Shown here: one piece after another, positions 22,421 through 36,318 of the stretch
Numbering within the stretch: position 1 is the stretch's first letter
Layout: every line of letters begins with the position of its first letter
Origin: Chrysoperla carnea
Lineage: Eukaryota > Arthropoda > Insecta > Neuroptera > Chrysopidae
Length of the DNA stretch: 64,000 nucleotides
Assembly (NCBI RefSeq): GCF_905475395.1
Contig: NC_058339.1
Location: forward strand, 71,452,520-71,516,519
Direction: 5' to 3'
The notes under the pieces: model-generated
The model's input: only the letters and a program-made list of their open reading frames with translations
The model's database searches: none
Told to the model about the DNA's origin: nothing
Program-made: the position numbers and the translations under genes

Positions 22421-24589
22421 ATAAATTATAGTATGAATAATTAAAATTTCATCATTTGTAACTTGAAATTATTAACTTAGGTATAAAAAACATAGATTTT
22501 TTTTTTTAGTTTCGAACATAGATTTATATAAAAGGGTAAATTAATTGATTTGCAAAAATTTTCGATTCATTGGCGACATCTACAAAGCGTAATTGTTCAC
22601 AAGAAACTTATTGATTGTAATCGGTACTTTAAGTTTATTTTTTACATTTTCGTGCATTTTCCGTAGGTTCCGTAGGTTTTTCGAAAATTTTTTGTACATT
22701 TCTATAGTATATCTCACCCTTTCAAATTTATTTCACCGACCTCTTATTTTGAGAATAATAATTTGTTTAAAACTCCCCAAATAATCTTAATTGCCATCTA
22801 TTTCCCGTAAACAACTATTGCAAATGTTTATTTTAACTTCCCTTGTTATATGGATGGGACTTATGGAATATGACTCATATTCAATTTCTGAGCCCAATGA
22901 TGAAAATCGTCTAATCATCGATACTGAAATTTGCTAATTCGACGGTCTTTCTGCTAACTCTCTAAAAGATTTCAACGCCTACAAGAATGCTTTTTTTATC
23001 TCCCTCGTTTAAACATGCTATCAAAAGCAAACTAAAAAATCATCTTCGTGTGATTTGGTCTTTACATCATGATATATTTTAATAAACGTACCATGTGTAC
23101 TACCTAACTACCAACAAACATATAAAAGGGTTGAAGAATGGTTAGACCAGAACTAGTAGCTACCACCATCATCATCATATCATTGCAGTAAATGAATTTT
23201 ATAAACGAGAATGAAAATATGGATGCTACCATGCAGAGTCTAGACGACGAATAAATTTGATTAAGTTATTTAAATTATACCAACTCTTATATTATGATGA
23301 ACATAGAACAGAAAACATGGTAGCATTAGCATGGTAGCAGTTATGGTACCAACGTTATGATACGACATACATGCAAATATTTAAAGCCATGATGCTGCTT
23401 ACAAAACATTGTATGGTTACCTAGTTTACTTTGGAGGAGAATTTAAGTAAGAGAGCTTTTAAATACGCTTTAAAAATCTTAAATATTTTATTGCTTACAA
23501 ATATGAAAATTGTTAAAATATACGAGCTGTATAAAATATTAAAGAAGTTGAGAAAATATAAAAACTTATCAAAATAAGACTTAACGTCTTAACTACAATA
23601 GAGCTTTAATTTCAAGAAATACCCTGGAAAGAAAAGTCCTTTCGATGAAGTCTCTTTGTTCGTTCTCAAAATCTTGAAATATCATGAAAATGAACGGTGT
23701 TTTCCCAATTATTCTCAAAAAATTATAAATATAAATCAATTTTTTTAAATGAAAAAACATAAAATTTTGACAAAAAATACAAATTGACAGTTATAAATAT
23801 ATTTTCATTTTCTCAAAATTCAGGGCAAGCTGCACCGATTGAAAAAGTTTTAGTTTAGTCAACTTGCGATAAGGAACATAGTTCCAGAAACCCATTATCA
23901 TAATTGTTTCAAAATAATTGCCGAATGAAAATTTTCATTTCCCTAAAGTAAACGATAAAGCTCTTTAGGTGGAAACATGGGAACACAAAACTCTTGAATA
24001 AGAGCATTTAACTGTAGGTTTGATTTTTAAATTCATCAAAATTCAGGTTTTTTACAAACTGCTCATATTTTTATTTTTCAATTTGCAAGTTAACCTTTGT
24101 AAGCTGAGTTCTCTTTGTTCTAGTCTTTGTTCTAGACCTTTCCATTTTTGAAATAAATATAATTTTATACAATAAAAATTTTTCGCTTCTAATTAACCAT
24201 AACAAATCAATCAAAAAAATACTTTAACAAATCAAAAACAATTTAACACGTACAAAAAGTACATTTTTATTATATTATTTATAATAATAATCATGAATAA
24301 AAAATATACGATTGTATAGTCAATAATACTTTGATTGAATTTACAGGATGTAACAAAATATGAGTACTTAATTTTACTGACAATGAATAATATCTATTTT
24401 GTTGAAAAACTCAACAAATATAAAGTTTGATCGTTTCCATCGATAGCTCTTGAAATATAAAACTTTATTTATGCAATTTGGTCATTTATTTTCACAATTA
24501 TTTGTCAATAATTATACCAATTCCATGTAAACAATTGTAAAGTAGTTTGAAATAAAGCGTGTGATTTATTACAAATTTCATCAGCGAGC
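22421..24589. other. AT-rich gap, nothing recognised
   Basis: No supported gene or repeat. The frame at 22593-22784 is hydrophobic and low-complexity. Confidence 0.5.
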
Positions 24590-25425
24590 AGCGATACGTT
24601 CGATTCATTTATCCTCTCCGCTTACTTAGCACACAATGAATACTCAAAATCGTACAGCTTCATCTACCTGGGAGTAACTCTTCAAAGGCAGTTGGATTGG
24701 ACGCAGAACGTTAAAAAACGTCTCGCCCTTGGAAACGCTTCCCTTGCTGGGTTGTCTGAAACATCGACTTTTCAAGGCATGCATTCGGCCCGTACTCACG
24801 TACGATGTTCCAATCTAGTCAAACGTTGCACCTTCGCAGCTTGCGAAAATGCAAAAAGTTCAAAATCGTTATCTTCGGACGATTTCGAAAGTCCCCCTAC
24901 GATATCCGGCTGAAGCTCTCCACCAAGAAATTGGACACCCAACCATCCGAATCTTCATCCAAAACATGTCCAAATCATTTTTCCTCTCATCCCGTGAAAA
25001 CCCTAGCCCGAAAATTAACGAACAGGGTCAATTTGACCCATGTACGTTGCTTTTCACGAAAAGATACCGCATGCCACACGATAAGTGAAATTAATAAATT
25101 ACACTGAATCAGTTGTAATCGACATACAACTGATTCAGTGTAATCCTAACTGTATATACCTTCTTTAATTTAATTTATTTATTTATTTATTAAAGGCGTA
25201 GTTGTAGGGATGGCTTACCTATCCAAAGTAGGTTAAGTTAGGATTTCAATGGTTTTTATTAAATTTTTCATTTAAGAACAATGTATAATGTATATAAATC
25301 TCGATGTATTTTAGAATAAACGATGTATTATAGGTAAAGTCTAGGCTAGGAACTATAAATTTAAGATGTTTTGAAATATATTAATGATGATAAATAAACT
25401 AATTTTGAACTTGAACTTGAATAGT
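24590..25425 (+). pseudogene. 3' relic of a Jockey-like non-LTR retrotransposon (LINE)
   Basis: Translation gives YLGVTLQRQLDWTQNVKKRL (from about 24659), the end of a Jockey-type reverse transcriptase, and after a frameshift and a large internal deletion VQNRYLRTISKVPLRY followed by LHQEIGHPTI (24849-25000), a conserved C-terminal block of the same ORF2. Frames at 24692-24913, 24805-25107 and 24849-25088 are pieces of this one broken gene. A 3' UTR-like AT-rich tail follows and ends in tandem GAACTT units at about 25410-25425, as LINE 3' ends often do. It cannot encode an active enzyme. Confidence 0.8.
25098..25144. repeat. Perfect 20-bp-arm hairpin in the LINE 3' region
   Basis: ATTACACTGAATCAGTTGTA, a seven-base spacer, then TACAACTGATTCAGTGTAAT. 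The perfect symmetry contrasts with the decayed LINE around it. Confidence 0.9.
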
Positions 25426-26599
25426 TTCATCTATACTTCTTTGTTCAATATTTCCTTTTTCTAAAGTTAGCTTCCTTCATGGTTCCTCAACGTTCTTGCC
25501 TCCGATTTATTTTTCGTCATTGTTTTTTTACATTCTGTACGTATGGAGTTAAAAAATATTTTTAATTTACAAATAAATAAAAATATATAATATTTTTTCA
25601 TAAATGAAAAATGATAGTGTAATTTTTTATATTTCCATATACATATTTATATGCCTACCCATAACACCGACTATGACCAATAATAAATTACCTTGATGTT
25701 GAAGGTTATAATTATCCATATGGATTTAGTTATCATTTTCATGTTATGACCGTGTGTTTAAAAAACAATCACCCATATATTTTTTGTACATATCTAATTA
25801 CTAGTTTTACATAATTAAAGTATCTAGATTCATTCATATTAGGCATATTCAGTTAAGGAATCCTTTTTAAAATTCGTAAAACATTAAATGAAAAGCAGAA
25901 ATTCCTATTTTTAACTCCGCAAAACAAAGAGAAGGTTAAAGTATATGCCTGTATGTGTATCTGATTAATCGATTAGATAGTTGTTAGAATGTTTGATGAA
26001 AATCAGTTTGTTTTGGTGAGTTTATTCGATGTATGCAGAAACGAATTTAACACCGTACGCAAAAATATTTATTCTTCAATACCTGTTCATTATATCATCA
26101 AACTATATTATTGCTTAAAACTATAGGCAACATAATTACACTTATAATAAAATCAGTGCGTGAAAATTGAAATAAATGACAGAATGAAAAGATGTGGAGG
26201 TTGTTTTGCACCCAACAAATAATAATCTTGAGTGCATTCGGTGCTTCAGTCCATCAGAATTGGGCTAATTGCGTCTTATATGTACATATATTTATGGTAT
26301 GATCTTAAATTAAAAATATTTATCAATCGAATAAGTACTAATTTGCATACTTCTTAATGCGTGATTAAGTTTTAGTCTGAAAAATGAATCGAGATCCCAA
26401 AAACCGATATAAATGGCTTCAGTATCAGTAATGTAGGAAACAAAACCAAAAAAATCAGTAGATTTTTATGCGAGACTAGTGGAAAATGTTTGTCTGAACG
26501 ATGCGAACATGTACATTTTCGATTTACACCCATATGGTAGGGCAGAAGTTCCTTACTTTCGGACAGCATATTCGTTTTATTTAACATCTATAAAAACTA
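25426..26599. other. AT-rich gap, nothing recognised
   Basis: No coding frame with family motifs and no repeat shared elsewhere in the window was recognised. Confidence 0.5.
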
Positions 26600-27080
26600 T
26601 TGGTTTTTATATTTTGGACGTTTCTAAGCATTTTTTTATCCTTGGCTTTTTTACCTAACATCACTGTTTTCGACGTATAAGCATTTCAAAACAAAAAATG
26701 CTGTAATTTTGCCGAAAACTCTTCATTTTTATTTAAGAAACTTAAGATTATTTTGTGGTTTCAACCAAAAATTGAATTTGAAAGTCATTAAATATTATAT
26801 TTTGAACAGTTCTTAGTACTTTTTGACTTTTGACAATTTTCACCAAATCCCATAGTTTTCGATATATAAGCGATTAAAAAAACAGGACGGGGTTTTCCCG
26901 AAAATTCGTTATTGACCATATTTTGGACTATTTACTAAACACTTTTTGACTCCTACCATTTTACTATTAACGCCGAATACTAGTTATTGAGGAAAATAAA
27001 GAATAATTTGTGGTTTTGGTGAAAAAGTTTATTTTAAAATCATTTGATATTATATTTTGGATTATTCTCATTAAAAAATT
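26600..27080. repeat. Diverged tandem repeat
   Basis: Blocks around TATATTTTGGACGTTTCTAAG, ATATTTTGAACAGTTC, ATATTTTGGACTATTT and ATATTTTGGATTATTC start near 26607, 26796, 26916 and 27048, several followed by a TACTTTTTGAC-like motif. The spacing is uneven (about 190, 120 and 130 bp), so the array is old or was built from unequal parts. Confidence 0.5.
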
Positions 27081-27617
27081 TAGACAATCTTAAACGATTC
27101 ATGAAAAGAATTCGATAATGTAATTTAAACCACCCCTCAAAATACTAAAAATTTTACAAATAAAATTTTTCATGATGAACTAAAAAATGTTTCATGATTT
27201 TAGTATACATGAAAAATAAATTTGAATGCAAAAATATTGTTAAAATTTTTCATCTATTTAAAAATGCATGCATACATGATTATTTATCATTGTTCAATAT
27301 GTCTCCTCCATCTATACATGACATGCATGTGTTGTGTCTACCTACTACCCCCCCCACCCCCTCAGCAATAGATTTTATGTATATGAGGTCACCTGATGAC
27401 GACTGTCATACCATACCAGACTAGAGAATACCATTTAAATGGAGGTAGGTGGGGTGAATAATATATATCAGAATATAATCATAATGCTTTGTTGGAATAT
27501 TTATATTTATATTAAATTCAATGGTATTAGTAATTTAATAACTGAATTATATGATGTATTTATATTTACGTCTAGCGAGACAGAACATAGTGAGCATAGA
27601 AAAACAGTTATCGAGTC

Positions 27618-28160
27618 GTGCATGAGTTTTTTTTGAGGGGTTCCCATGGTAATCATACACTACTTTAATAATATCGTCACGTTATTCGGCATGAAAGATT
27701 AAAGCTCAATTAAATGATTTAAGAAATAACAGATTTTTCTTAAAATCGAATATTACATTTTTAATTTTTCAAGAATTTTTATTTCCAAAACTATACGCCT
27801 AGAAAAAAATCAAACGAGTATTTTTTTGCTTAAATCTGCAATTTGCACTTTGCGCACACACCCACCCATTGTTTATCTGTCGATTTTTCTCATTAACAAA
27901 CTTGACCTATCAAATACTAAAAACCCTTCTTGATACCAAATTTGATCCAAATTGGACTTAAATTGCGACCGCTAGAGAGTTTGCAGACACATAAACGCAT
28001 AGATACATATGTATATACATACATACATGAATATATATGAATTTTTATTAAACGATGGTCATTTTTGACATCTATTAGGGAGGATCAATGAAAATTTTTC
28101 CAAATTTTCTATCATCAAAACAAAAGCAGTAGCTCCATTTCCTTCGACAATTCGCTAAAA
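27618..28160 (+). repeat. Dispersed repeat family D, copy 1
   Basis: It starts with GAGGGGTTCCCATGGTAATC and ACACTACTTTAAT (the same block is at 38970-39014). It continues with TTTGCGCACACACCCACCC, TTGTTTATCTGTCGATTT, AACTTGACC, AAATTGCGACCGCTAGAGAG, ACACATAAACGCATAGATAC, a TACATA run, GATGGTCATTTTTGACATC and TAGCTCCATTTCCTTCGAC. The copy at 50860-51255 follows the same order. No protein is encoded; the class is unknown. Confidence 0.75.
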
Positions 28161-31100
28161 AAATTTGTTTCTAGGATAGATGGAGGCTTATTGGCTGTAC
28201 ATTTTCAAATTATTGTCATAAAATACAGAATGTCTGGAAATGTTAAATGGAATATTCGATTAAATTAGAATTACAAGTTTTAAGCCATTCAACTTAAATA
28301 GAGAACTCTTAACTAATTTATTAACTAATTGCTAAGTGGGTTTTGCATATTGAAAACTCTCAGTTTGTCTTGTATGATTTCTGTTTGGGAATCTTTACCC
28401 ATAAACTCGTGATAACAATAAGCAATAACACGAGTTTATCAACTATTATTTCGAATAATACAATAAACAAAAAATTACAAAAGCTGCGTTATCCATGAAA
28501 ACGTAAATGGTTAGCTTTGGGAAAATGTATGGTATTTGATAAATAATTACATTTTACATGTGCCGCTGACATAAAATACAGTATGTTCTATTTAAGTTAA
28601 AAAAAGTTATTACCTTTTAAAACTTGAAATTCTGTAGCCATAATTTCTGGATAATCTGTATATGTAATTCAATTATTCACAATTGTAACAAAAAATTCAA
28701 TCAATTAGTAGAGTCCAAGTTGAATTGAAAAACTGATATAGCTTTGAGAAAATACAGAATATTTCGAAAACTGTGAAGTTTCAGAGAAACCATAATGAAA
28801 CACACTTTTATTTTAATCGTATATTTTAATAAAATACTGTACTTCAGTTCCGTGATCGTATAACTTTAATATGGGTATACATTTTTTGCCTTAACACAAA
28901 AGATGCGGGACAAATTACGTTTAAAAAATGTATTCTTACATAATCATTATACATTATACCGATATATAGATAATCTATTTATAATTTCACGTAAGCCAAG
29001 CCACAGGGCACAATTGGTAAGTACATAATAAATATCGTCAACAACATCACTCTACAATTCATTAAGCTTTTAATTAGTTAAAGAAGATTTCAATAACTTG
29101 GTGTAGAAAACTTTATGAAAAGAATTAATTATAAGTTTTGTACAAACTTTTTTATCATCAACAATTTCTTTCCTTTCTGTACAAATCATTCTCATACTGA
29201 CTCGGCTGTATTGAATTGAAAAACGATTTGGAAAGAAGAATTAATTCCTTAAGATTTATTCTCAAAAATCAGTAATCGTTTTCAAATTGATAAAAAATAT
29301 CATTACAAACATAAAACTCGATGATTATTACAGTTTTTAGTATTATTCAATAATCATTTTTTTGAGAATGAACGCAAGTTCGAAAAATTTTGAGATCAAA
29401 TAAAAAAACTTGTAGTCATACACTAATAATAAATTTAGTTTTTATTATTTTAATTATTTATTATAATCATTTTGGGAAGGTGAAAAGTGATGATTAAGAT
29501 TTCTTTACAATGTTACAGAACATAAAAATAGGAATGTAAAATAACATTAAGAAAAAAGAATCAAATCGTTACAGATAATCAAAATTATTCAACCCAACAC
29601 TAATTTATTGATTATACAATAATTTGTTCAGTTTATTAACTTTTAAATATTAAAAAAAATTATAATTAGAAAAATTTTTATATGAATATAGAATGAATTT
29701 TTAGTCAAAACTTATGAAAGCTCCTTCATATAAAAATATCAAGAATTCATAAACAAAAAAATTAATAGATTTATATTAGCCTCTGATTTTCAAAACCTGA
29801 ATATCTAAACCACGCAGAATAGTGTTCGCGTATTGATTCTTCCACGTTCAAAAAACAATTACCCTTTTTGAACAGTAAAAAAATTACTAAATTATACACG
29901 GGTTTATACTTGAGTGTACACGCGTTTATACCTGCCTCCCAATAAGATCAATCAAGAAAATTGCTTCAAACCAAAACTGTTAATTTTAAAGGCACACATC
30001 TTATACGAGTATCGAATTCAATCTAAATTTTCCGGTTAAATTAAAACGTCCCTCTAATTCATAACTGGCAAACATAAGATTAAATTAGAAAGTTCTTCTT
30101 TATAAAAGCGCAAACACTTTTTGTTTGCAACATTTTTTTGTAAACCGAAGTTTAAGACAGTAGTTGATAGCAAAAATACCCTATAAGACCCTATAAAAAA
30201 CTACATATCATAGCTTTTTGAGCGTTTCGTTATTCAATTTGAACAAGTATGGTCTTTATAGAAAAACAAACCACTTTTATTGGAAATTTTTTTTCGAAGA
30301 GTGTTAAGATTACGCAGAACACATACCTACGAAAAAACAATCTTTGGGGAAAACTTTTCAGTTCGTTTTTGCCTAACGGTGCGATTTGCGAAAAAAGGTC
30401 ACGTTCAAAAAATGTAACCTTTTTTTAACCAATAACAACTTTCTAATTTAAAGTGTTCATTTATAGCTGTTACCAGTTATAGACTAAGCTTTTCATTGAG
30501 TCTGAAAACCTAGGTCAAGTTTAATCTCTCTGCGTAAAATGTGAGCCTATAAAATCAACATTTTTTGCTTGAAACATTTTATCGATAAAACTTATTTTTT
30601 TGAGTTTCAAACATATGTCAAATTAAAAAAGATACCCTATTTATTTTCTCGTTGGTGCCTCCCAAAAATAAACGTAATTAGCATAATAACCTTCTCATGA
30701 CTATCATTTGAGTCAAATTAAATTTATATTTGTACAAAAAAACATGTTCATTTAGCAGTCAACTCATCTTATGATATTTGTAACCTAGTCTGTAAGTCTC
30801 TTTTCGAAAACTTTTCATTCGAATACCAAACAATAAAAGCTAACAAAAATAAATACAATTTAAAAACACCCAATATTGAAAATTAATAGTGTGAATTTGT
30901 AAATGTCAACACAATGTGTGGTACACCTATATATACAGAGGCAAATATGTGGACACATTAGTTTAGAAAACTATCCTAACCCTCATGCAACCCCCTACAG
31001 TCAGTTGTAAGTAAAAATATTCAACACGAACCAAGTTGCATGATTTTTATCATTTTTACCAAATGACATAACATATTTGAAAAAATTTATGAATGACTAT

Positions 31101-33289
31101 GCTGTGAACACTAAGAAGCCATATTAAAGGCTGGTATTTTACTACTACGTATGTACATAAGGACATTACAGATTTTTACCCTTCGGAAAAACCTTACCAT
31201 TTACCCATTTACACTATTATTTTAAAATATTATAGTTGTATGTGACACTCAATTTTTTAGAAATCAACGAATATACCGAATGTTTACTATAAAATTACAA
31301 AATTGACTAAGTAGGTATGCAAGAGCCTTCAACAATTTTTATCTTCAATTCATTTTATATTCACAAAAGACTTGGTGGATTGATAAAGGTTAGTTTGAAA
31401 TTAAGAATATTGAGATTTTAACAGTGGCCTGTATACTTATTTCGTCAATGGAAATCCCCTAATTAGTTATTCAATTTTCGTTGAAAAGTTGAAAAAATGC
31501 CTTTGATACATTTTTGAATATGTTGTTGTCAATGACTTTCTTTGAATACAACGTCGTCAGAAATCGTAAAACTGGACTCCCATTGACGAGGCACTTGAGC
31601 AAAATCAAAATTTCAAATTTCGTAATTACCAAGCTGGCTCCAAACACAGATTATAGTTTTTAATTTAAAACAGATCTGCAACTTCCTGAAGAATTTTTAC
31701 TATTTTAGTTCTCTGAAGATGCCTTTCTCCAGGTGGCTCTACACGTTGTAGTCGTGTAGGGTCATCTATTAGTTTGGACAATAATTTACCTATTTCAATG
31801 GTTGTTGCGGGGAAACAATATTTTATATATTTTTATGTAAATAATCAATACGTCTTTCAAAATTCATTTGCATGTCGTTAAAGTTTTTTTGTGTGTATTA
31901 TCAATTGATTACGTTTATTAACTTTTTGTGGACCATTTATGTAGTGACTTTATTTAAGTGTTTAGGTCGTTTTCATTTTGCCCCTGTTCATTAACTAATT
32001 AGTGTAATTTAGTTTAAGACATATATAGGTGTGCTTTTTTTTCTGATTTTTTTATGGTATGTACTGAGTTTACTTTAGTGTTTTAGGTCTTGTTAATCGT
32101 GTTGATTACCTTTAGGTAGTGTTTATTTGTGATTATTATTGACTATTAACGAACCAAAATGGTTGGACATTGCATTAAACTTACATCAAGCTAGTAAATT
32201 ATTGTTAATAATAATGTTATTAAAATAAAGGCTATTTTGTTTCAAATATTGCAATAAATTATTATTTTGTTATTTTATTTAAAAAACTTTATTTTATTAG
32301 AAGACAAATAAATACAAAAAAAATTTTAAAAACTATAAACTGAATAGAAATAATTCAAATAGTACCTAATTCCCGTCATTTTTTTTAAATAATTCACTGT
32401 AAGTGCCTTATTCCAGGTGGCTTTTTAGACTACATATCATGTTCAGTATAGTTGTCTATCTATTAATGTAATAAATTATAATCTGTGCTACAAACTAAAT
32501 AGTTTTAAGCTGACAAAAATTTACAGTAACTACGGTAACTTTAAACAGTTTCGGGGCGGTATAGATTTTGGCAAAAGTCACGCCTGACAACTTTTTTCTT
32601 TACGTGAATTTTCAAGCCTTAGTATTCTCGAGAAAGATTAGTTTTGCATTTGCATTTGGAAAATTATAAATTTTGCAGACCCCTTGAAAGGCGAGTCCTC
32701 GCGATAATTTTAGAGAAAAAAAATCCAACATTGTTTTTGTAAAATTGAGTTGTCAAAATAGTAACTGGCTCAATGCGTGATAAATTTTACCATTAAAACG
32801 GGACAATCAAAAAATCAAAACTTTCATGAAACATTTGATATTTGTCTACTAATACAAACTAATAATTTACCTCCCTCACCCCGTGAATATTATACATCGT
32901 CATTGCGTGCGTGACTGTTAAAGGGAAATGACTCTCTTAACAAAACGTATATATAGATATTCTTGAAAACTTCTTGGGTAGGGTATGGTATCAAATTTAA
33001 TACTCAACTCTAGTTAGTTTTAATATGATTGCGTGTAAATTTATCCGCCCACTCACTATTACTAACCTACCAGCTACATTACTATCTGTTCTAGTATTTT
33101 AGGATTCCGTATTCAACAGATTTAAAAAGAAAAATTTGTTATATATGATTGACTCAGACTAAAAGAATTGAATAAAACTTTTTTCCAAAAAATAAACAGC
33201 GGATTCATGTTTCTGGAATACAAATTTACAAGAAAAATTCGTAGTTGAAAACCGGAAAATTGAAAGGGAGAAATAGTGTTTATTCTTCA
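28161..33289. other. Long AT-rich gap, nothing recognised
   Basis: About 5.1 kb without a recognisable exon, RNA gene or repeat matching elsewhere in the window. Short weak similarity exists between about 31715-31760 and 32402-32450 (TTCCAGGTGGCT in both), too little to call a repeat. Confidence 0.45.
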
Positions 33290-33950
33290 ACTTCGTCCAA
33301 ACAATTGTTCAAATATCTTTTTAATAAAAAAAAAAAAAACGGTTTTAAAAAAATTGCCAGGGCAATTTTGGATTAAAGGCTTGGTTTTTTTTTATATGAA
33401 GTTGGACTAAGTCTAGATCAATTCTGAAATTTTGAGGGGATTGCTCGATTATTTAAATAAATAAATGACTTCAAAAATAGGTATATTTAACATTGACTTT
33501 ATGGTAAAGCTTTAGATGGGTGATATGTTTTCATAGATTTTTCCAAAACTAGTCGGTAGAAATTAATAAACAAAAAAAATTAATTATTTAAAAAAAAAAA
33601 AAAAACATTGTACCCGACTAATTAAGGATGTATGAGCACGGTAGTGGGGACACAAGTTTAAAAAAATATATAATTTTGATGGCGAATTATGTTATAACTC
33701 AACAATATAAGACGGAAAGTAAGAATAAAATTTTTCGATATCTGGAGAAATTTTCAAAATATGGGAATTGAAATTTTTGTTTAGTGATTAGCTTTCAATA
33801 GTCCGAAAACCAAGGCATATAAAGAAAAAATTGTATTTTTCGTCTACATTCATGAAGTTATAACAAAATTCATTACCAAAGTTGAAAATGAGGTACTAGT
33901 AATTTCAAACCTAAGACTAAAATAGCCTTCTCGCTCGCGCTACTTTAAAA
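33290..33950 (+). mobile_element. TTAA-family composite MITE, full-length but with eroded ends
   Basis: Order: CCAGGGCAATTTTGGATTAA, TTGGACTAAGTCTAGATCAA, CCAAAACTAGTCGG, then the internal junction GTACCCGACTAATTAAGG (TTAA at 33622-33625), ATGAGCACGGTAGTGGGGAC, and the palindromic second part ending near GCTCGCGCTACTTTAA. It matches the reverse complement of 21744-22420. Confidence 0.8.
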
Positions 33951-34720
33951 TTGTATCGTTATTACAAATTTTAGCGAACCTCTCAAAATAAAAAGCAACA
34001 TTAAACCGCAAATGAAGTATCAGAGTCGACAAAAACTATGAATACTGTGGTCTAACCGCATTTTCTTTTAAATATGGAACCCTTCATATAGTAATCAAAC
34101 TCACACTCTCCGAATTTAAATATATTATCGATACATTTTGATTTTATGTATATTTATTTTATAAAATACATAATGATTAAATATAATGATTTTGTTTTTT
34201 TGTATACCGTTTAGGTAATAACAAAATTGATTTTAGTAATTGAAAGTTTTGAATGGCTTAATAATACATCAATTCGTGATTCTTAATTATAGATATTATT
34301 GATATTTAATAACTATTATTATAATTTAACGAAAATACGAGTACACACCTTTTGACAATATTTGTTTACGCAAGGAAAATTAGGGGAAGGTATTGATACA
34401 CTTTATACATAATTTCTTATTAAAAAAAATTGTCTAAGTTCTAAGATGTTTTTTTCATGGATTCCGTAAATGTGGAGATCAATCAAGACATATTATGAAA
34501 ATCAAGAAATTCAAGAGTTTGTACGTAATCTACGACTTTTCTTCACAATTATCTGTTACCTCACATCACGATTTTTGTGAACGGCGATCCTAGATTCCCC
34601 ATTGACTATTAAAAATTTTACTGCCAGAATTTGTGCGTGGGTTTGGGGTATGTGATTAATATTTGTTATTTGTAACAAATTGATAGAAGTGTCGAATCAA
34701 GGAGAATTAAAATATGCTTA
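33951..34720. other. AT-rich gap, nothing recognised
   Basis: Nothing recognised. Confidence 0.5.
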
Positions 34721-35111
34721 TTAACGATGTACGAGCACCAGGGCAATCTTGGATAAAGGGCTTCATTTTTTGATATGTAGTTGGACTTAGTCTAAATCAA
34801 TTCTGAAAATTTTAGTGGGGGAGGGGGTTTGTGCGATTATTTAAATAAAAAAATTACTTCAAAAGTAGACGGATTTAACATTTTTCTTATGGGAAAACGG
34901 TAGATGAAAAATTTGAAAATATTTATTGAAAATTGAAAATTTTGTTTAATTATTTCGGTTTCGATATTTCGAAAACCAAAGCAGATATCGAAAAATTTTA
35001 TTCTTATTTTTCGTCTACATTCATGAACTTATAACAACATTCATCATCATCAAAATTGAAAATAAATTCAACCTCAAGTCTAAACTTGCCTTGGCGATCG
35101 AAATACTTTAA
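34721..35111 (+). mobile_element. TTAA-family MITE with internal deletion
   Basis: TTAA at 34721 followed by CGATGTACGAGCACCAGGGC; the right end reads GCCTTGGCGATCG then ACTTTAA (TTAA 35108-35111). The middle, including the internal end-like junction, is deleted, leaving the left part of unit 1 joined to the right part of unit 2. Confidence 0.8.
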
Positions 35112-36018
35112 AATACTTTGAACATAAAATAATGCTGCTCTTCAGTTTTTCATGTGTACCGAGGAAATGTGTTGAAAATATCTTATCTAAACATATTAAA
35201 TTCTTCCGGGAAATGTTTCTGAATTTTTAAGAATAGATTCAGAATAGGTTCAGTATCTGAGAAGCGAAATTTAACTTTAGAGAAATTACTTGAATTTACA
35301 AATATAAGTGTAACTCTTATACTGAAAAACGTTTTAATTGTTTTTGTTTATTATAGAACAGCGAACCATTTTAATATTGACCATGAATTCATCTTGTGGA
35401 AAGTAATGTCTAGAGTGCATACATGTAAGGATAATGATTACAAGGAAAACAAGCTTAAGCCGGCAAAAAAGAATAGTCGTGTATTTTATTAAAAATGATC
35501 CATCATACTTCAAATATATTGCATATGTAAATTGCAACGCGCTGCATATTGCATTGTATCAATAATTTTGAATCACTCCGTATTATTTGCTAATGAGGTT
35601 GATTTAATGATCACGTGAAATTAATCTCAAGGTTACAATGTACACAGTATTCCACTAATTTTTATGAAAAAAATGGAAAAATATTTTTCTTGTAATTACA
35701 TTATAATTAATTATACCTCCATTAAATTATAGCATTAAATAGAAAAACCTTGACGCATTTTATTGAAGATAAAATAGATTACAAATTCACATGAATAGGG
35801 TACATACTTTTACAATTTTTCTTAGTCCGTGGTTCGACTCCCGAGTTGATGTACACAGAATATTTTGCTCAAAAATTTATTTAATTTGCTCAAACTATTT
35901 TAAGGAACATTATTCGACAAACAATTAAAACTCATCAATTGTGTAAAGGTTTGAAACATTTCAGATGTTTTAAAAATTTGGACATGGATTGCTTCAGAAA
36001 TTAAAAAAAAACTTTTGA
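35112..36018. other. AT-rich gap, nothing recognised
   Basis: No supported gene; the minus frame at 35334-35537 has no family motif. Confidence 0.45.
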
Positions 36019-36318
36019 AACAAAAATAAAACCGACTTCAAAAGAAAAACTTTGCCAAAACAAATTAACATGCACTAAAAAGTAAAAAAAAAATAACGAT
36101 AATATAATGTAGTTAAAATTATTGTTATTTTTGGAGTCGGTGTCAGCCAAGAAAACAACTCTCACAGAACAGTTTGCTACATTAGCTTGGCTGACACCGA
36201 CTCAAAAAATAACAATAATTTTAACTACATTATATTATCGTTATTTTTTTTACTTTTTAGTGCATATTAATTTGTTTTGGAAAGTTTTTCTTTTGAAGTC
36301 GGTTTTATTTTTGTTAAA
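36019..36318. mobile_element. Long inverted repeat, arms of about 132 bp with a 34-base loop
   Basis: The left arm (AAAACCGACTTCAAAAG, GCACTAAAAAGTAAAA, GATAATATAATGTAGTTAAA, GGAGTCGGTGTCAGCCAAG) is mirrored almost perfectly by the right arm, ending TTTGAAGTCGGTTTTATTT at about 36310. The loop is about 36152-36185. The high arm identity implies a recent origin or gene conversion between arms. The frame at 36122-36451 runs through it and is not a gene. Confidence 0.9.
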
